Below are positions 61,699 to 64,000 of a stretch of DNA of 64,000 nt, piece after piece (positions within the stretch are counted from its first letter, which is position 1; every line of letters starts with the position of its first letter). The DNA is from Shewanella sp. KX20019 (GTDB lineage Bacteria; Pseudomonadota; Gammaproteobacteria; Enterobacterales; Shewanellaceae), in contig NZ_CP068437.1 in NCBI RefSeq assembly GCF_016757755.1, forward strand, positions 248,001-312,000. The letters are read 5' to 3'. The notes under the pieces are model-generated. The model was not told where the DNA came from and did no database searches. It was given only the letters and a program-made list of their open reading frames with translations. Position numbers and translations under genes: made by a program.

Positions 61699-63015
61699 TT
61701 ACTCTAGCGGTAGCCAAACTTGTGCGTGCAGGCCGCCTTCTTTGCGATTGGTTAAGATTACTTTGCCCTGGTGGCGGTCAACGATACGTTTGATAATCGC
61801 CAGACCTAAGCCTGAACCGACGCTGCCGCGGGCGGTATCGCCTTGAGTGAAAGGTTCAAACAGCTTGGGGATCTGCTCTGCGACTATACCGGGGCCATTA
61901 TCCTCCACACTAAAGCCTAGGTACTTACCGTTAAACTGCGAACTTATCTTGACCCAACCATTGCCATAACGATAAGCATTTTCAACTAAATTACTTAGAA
62001 TACGCTTGATGGCAATACCTTGCATTGGAATTTTCGGACATTCACTCAAATCAGATTCAATGGTGCCCTCGCGGTTTGATTCAGCTTGGATCACGTCATC
62101 AATTAGGTCGTTAATCTGTTCGAGCTCACGAGTGCCCTCTTGATCTTGTCTTATATAGGCGATGAATTGATTGATAATGGCATCCATATCTTCAATGTCA
62201 TGCACTATGCCATCTTTTAGATATTGATCCTCTGCGACCATCATCTCTGACGCTAAACGAATACGGGTTAGTGGAGTTCTTAGATCGTGAGATATCCCAG
62301 CCATCAACAAGGCTCTATCTTGCTCAAGTTGCTTCATACCGTAGGACATCTGGTTAAAAGTATTGGTCACTTCAACAATTTCAGTAGAGCCACTTAAGGG
62401 TAAAGGTTCGGGGTAATCACCACGAGACACGGCAATAGCCGCTTTTTGTAAACGCCTTAAAGGTCTATTCTGTTGGCGGGCAAACCACCATCCACCGGCG
62501 ACACTCAGGGCTCCAATCACCATTAAGTAGAGCGTTAATGGCGAAAGGTTTTTTTCATTTAAGCCTGTTAATGGGACTTTGATCCAAATAGAAGGGGCTT
62601 GTGGTGGGCGGATCCAAATTTGAAACTCTTCACCTTGAGCAATGCGCACTTCGGCTTCGCCGCCGAGGTATTCTGACATTTGTGACGACAGAAAACCGTA
62701 ATAGGTTGCCCGCTCGATACCCGCCTGGCGCGCCTCTTTTTGATTATAAAACTGCATGGCATCGTCACGCACTTTTGCGTTAAGCGCGTCCACCATGGTG
62801 AGGTGTTCACGGCCAACATCGACTCCATCGACAAACAGCAGTTTTACTTGGCGAGCAATAAGTTGGTTAATTTGTTGATAGCTGGGCTTAATAAAGTAAA
62901 CCGCAACAGAGAGGTAAGACACCAATTGGTTAGTTAGCAGTAAGCAGCCAATTAACATCACTGTCTGGCTGAATGAACTGCGGGGTGTAACTCGGTGCCA
63001 CCATTTAATGATCAT
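61699..63015 (-). CDS. envZ: Osmosensor histidine kinase EnvZ
   Basis: 438 residues: two membrane helices (about 15-35 and 158-178) around a periplasmic domain, HAMP, dimerisation helix with the phospho-His box ISHDLRTPLTRIRLASEMM, and the ATPase with NLVENAYRYGNG, VEDNGPGI and GSGLGLAI. Follows ompR by 10 bases, as in other gammaproteobacteria. Confidence 0.95.
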   Translation of the reverse strand: MIIKWWHRVTPRSSFSQTVMLIGCLLLTNQLVSYLSVAVYFIKPSYQQINQLIARQVKLLFVDGVDVGREHLTMVDALNAKVRDDAMQFYNQKEARQAGIERATYYGFLSSQMSEYLGGEAEVRIAQGEEFQIWIRPPQAPSIWIKVPLTGLNEKNLSPLTLYLMVIGALSVAGGWWFARQQNRPLRRLQKAAIAVSRGDYPEPLPLSGSTEIVEVTNTFNQMSYGMKQLEQDRALLMAGISHDLRTPLTRIRLASEMMVAEDQYLKDGIVHDIEDMDAIINQFIAYIRQDQEGTRELEQINDLIDDVIQAESNREGTIESDLSECPKIPMQGIAIKRILSNLVENAYRYGNGWVKISSQFNGKYLGFSVEDNGPGIVAEQIPKLFEPFTQGDTARGSVGSGLGLAIIKRIVDRHQGKVILTNRKEGGLHAQVWLPLE

Positions 63016-63025
63016 TGTTTATTAA

Positions 63026-63751
63026 TTACTTACGCGAAGTTCCGTCAGGCACAAATACATAGCCTAAACCCCAAACGGTTTGAATATAGCGTGGATTAGC
63101 GGCATCGGTTTCAATTAATCGGCGCAAGCGTGAGACCTGTACATCGATAGAACGCTCAAGAGCAGAGTAATCGCGGCCGCGGGCTAGATTCATCAATTTG
63201 TCACGTGATAAAGGCTCACGAGGGTGGCTGACTAACACTTTTAACACAGCAAACTCGCCGCTGGTTAGCGCAATCGCTTCCTCGCCATGATGCATTTCAC
63301 GAGTGGCAAGATTGAGTGAAAACTCCCCAAAAGTGATCTCCTCCTCTTGCTGAGTAGGCGCTCCTGGTACTTCAGGTGTTTGGCGACGCATTACCGCTTT
63401 AATCCGCGCCAGTAGCTCTCGTGGATTAAAAGGCTTGGGTAGGTAATCATCAGCGCCAAGCTCAAGGCCTATAATCCTATCGACTTCATCTCCCTTGGCG
63501 GTAAGCATGACGATGGGGATCGTGTTACCTGTTTGACGTAGTCGGCGACAGATAGATAGACCGTCTTCACCCGGAAGCATCAGGTCCAGTACCAGCAAGT
63601 GAAAGTTTTCACGCTCTAATAAGCGATCCATCTGTTCGGCATTGGCCGCGCTGCGAACTTGATAACCTTGCTCCATCAAGTAACGCTCCAATAAGGCGCG
63701 GAGCCTCATATCATCGTCGACAACGAGAATCTTTGAGGTTTCTTGTCCCAT
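63026..63751 (-). CDS. ompR: Response regulator OmpR
   Basis: 241 residues. Receiver with VVDDD, phosphoacceptor Asp in LLVLDLMLPGEDGL and the KPF Lys; C-terminal winged helix with EITFGEFSLNLATREMHH and the recognition segment RSIDVQVSRLRRLIE. I chose the ATG at 63751 because AAGGAT lies 9 bases upstream; a longer start at 63784 adds an unlikely N-terminus. Partner of EnvZ; marks a conserved chromosomal border for the acquired lanthipeptide locus. Confidence 0.95.
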   Translation of the reverse strand: MGQETSKILVVDDDMRLRALLERYLMEQGYQVRSAANAEQMDRLLERENFHLLVLDLMLPGEDGLSICRRLRQTGNTIPIVMLTAKGDEVDRIIGLELGADDYLPKPFNPRELLARIKAVMRRQTPEVPGAPTQQEEEITFGEFSLNLATREMHHGEEAIALTSGEFAVLKVLVSHPREPLSRDKLMNLARGRDYSALERSIDVQVSRLRRLIETDAANPRYIQTVWGLGYVFVPDGTSRK

Positions 63752-64000
63752 GCGTAGGATCCTTATTTTTGCTAGGAGAGCCAATAGGTATAGGCAACTG
63801 GCTGATATTGAATATGAATTAGCCTAATATAGCCGCTTTAATATGTTACTGACCAGCGAGTTATCACCCAATAACACATCTATTAGCTTAAGGATAAATG
63901 AGTGGAGTGTTTAAGGTGTTGAAAAGTAGCGTAATAACCATTGAGTTAACCTGTTTTTTAAATTGTAACCAAATTGAATAAATCGTTACTAAGAATGCTG

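Noticed and set aside
1..64000. CRISPR array, tRNA, rRNA, insertion sequence or integrase
   Set aside because: No regularly spaced repeats, cloverleaf-like sequence, transposase or integrase motif was seen on either strand; reading by eye could miss a degenerate copy.

Overview
The window reads as chromosome of a marine gammaproteobacterium, most likely Shewanella or a close relative in the Alteromonadales. The reasons are a complete Vibrio/Shewanella-type lateral flagellar locus, an ompR-envZ pair, and an adenine riboswitch in front of add that closely resembles the Vibrio one. Genus assignment is inference. No rRNA, tRNA, CRISPR array, insertion sequence or integrase was seen.

Bases 1-7250 hold small metabolic and unknown genes: a membrane-protein fragment, a secreted TonB-C-like protein, a LysR regulator overlapping an MdtL-type drug exporter, adenosine deaminase under an adenine riboswitch, three small alpha/beta-fold proteins (VOC, ABM, SnoaL-like) and three small membrane proteins.

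Bases 7278-43440 are one contiguous secondary (lateral) flagellar system. The left block (minus strand) runs lafA (flagellin), lafB/fliD, lafC/fliS, lafD/fliT, lafE/fliK, lafF/fliL, lafS (sigma-28), lafT and lafU (stator) and a PilZ protein. fliB (flagellin lysine methylase) diverges from lafA. Next come the rod/hook operon flgBCDEFGHIJKL (minus) with flgAMN opposite, then motY-lafK-fliEFGHIJ (minus), and finally fliMNPQR-flhBA (plus), ending at a clear terminator. LafK is the sigma-54 activator, LafS the late sigma factor and FlgM its antagonist. Oddities are a second FlgH-like gene without a signal peptide, a 48-residue membrane microprotein between fliP and fliQ in a locus with no fliO, an unknown 338-residue protein with a flagellin-like C-terminus, and a FliM without the CheY-binding N-terminus.

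Bases 43473-51575 are mixed: a GNAT acetyltransferase, a MocR-type regulator whose PLP lysine is replaced by Asp, a CYTH phosphatase/cyclase, a D15-like outer-membrane barrel divergent from a MarR regulator with a candidate operator between them, a peroxiredoxin, another outer-membrane barrel and a chemoreceptor.

Bases 51791-61563 are a class I lanthipeptide locus that I take to be the most novel system here. It has a full-length LanB dehydratase and a LanC cyclase (minus), three short precursor genes (plus, two of them only 56 codons long) with a shared leader ending in GG/GA, and a C39-peptidase ABC exporter with an HlyD adaptor (minus). The inferred route is dehydration of core Ser/Thr by LanB, ring closure with Cys by LanC, then leader removal and export by the transporter pair. 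No separate leader protease, immunity protein or dedicated regulator is visible. The window ends with envZ-ompR.
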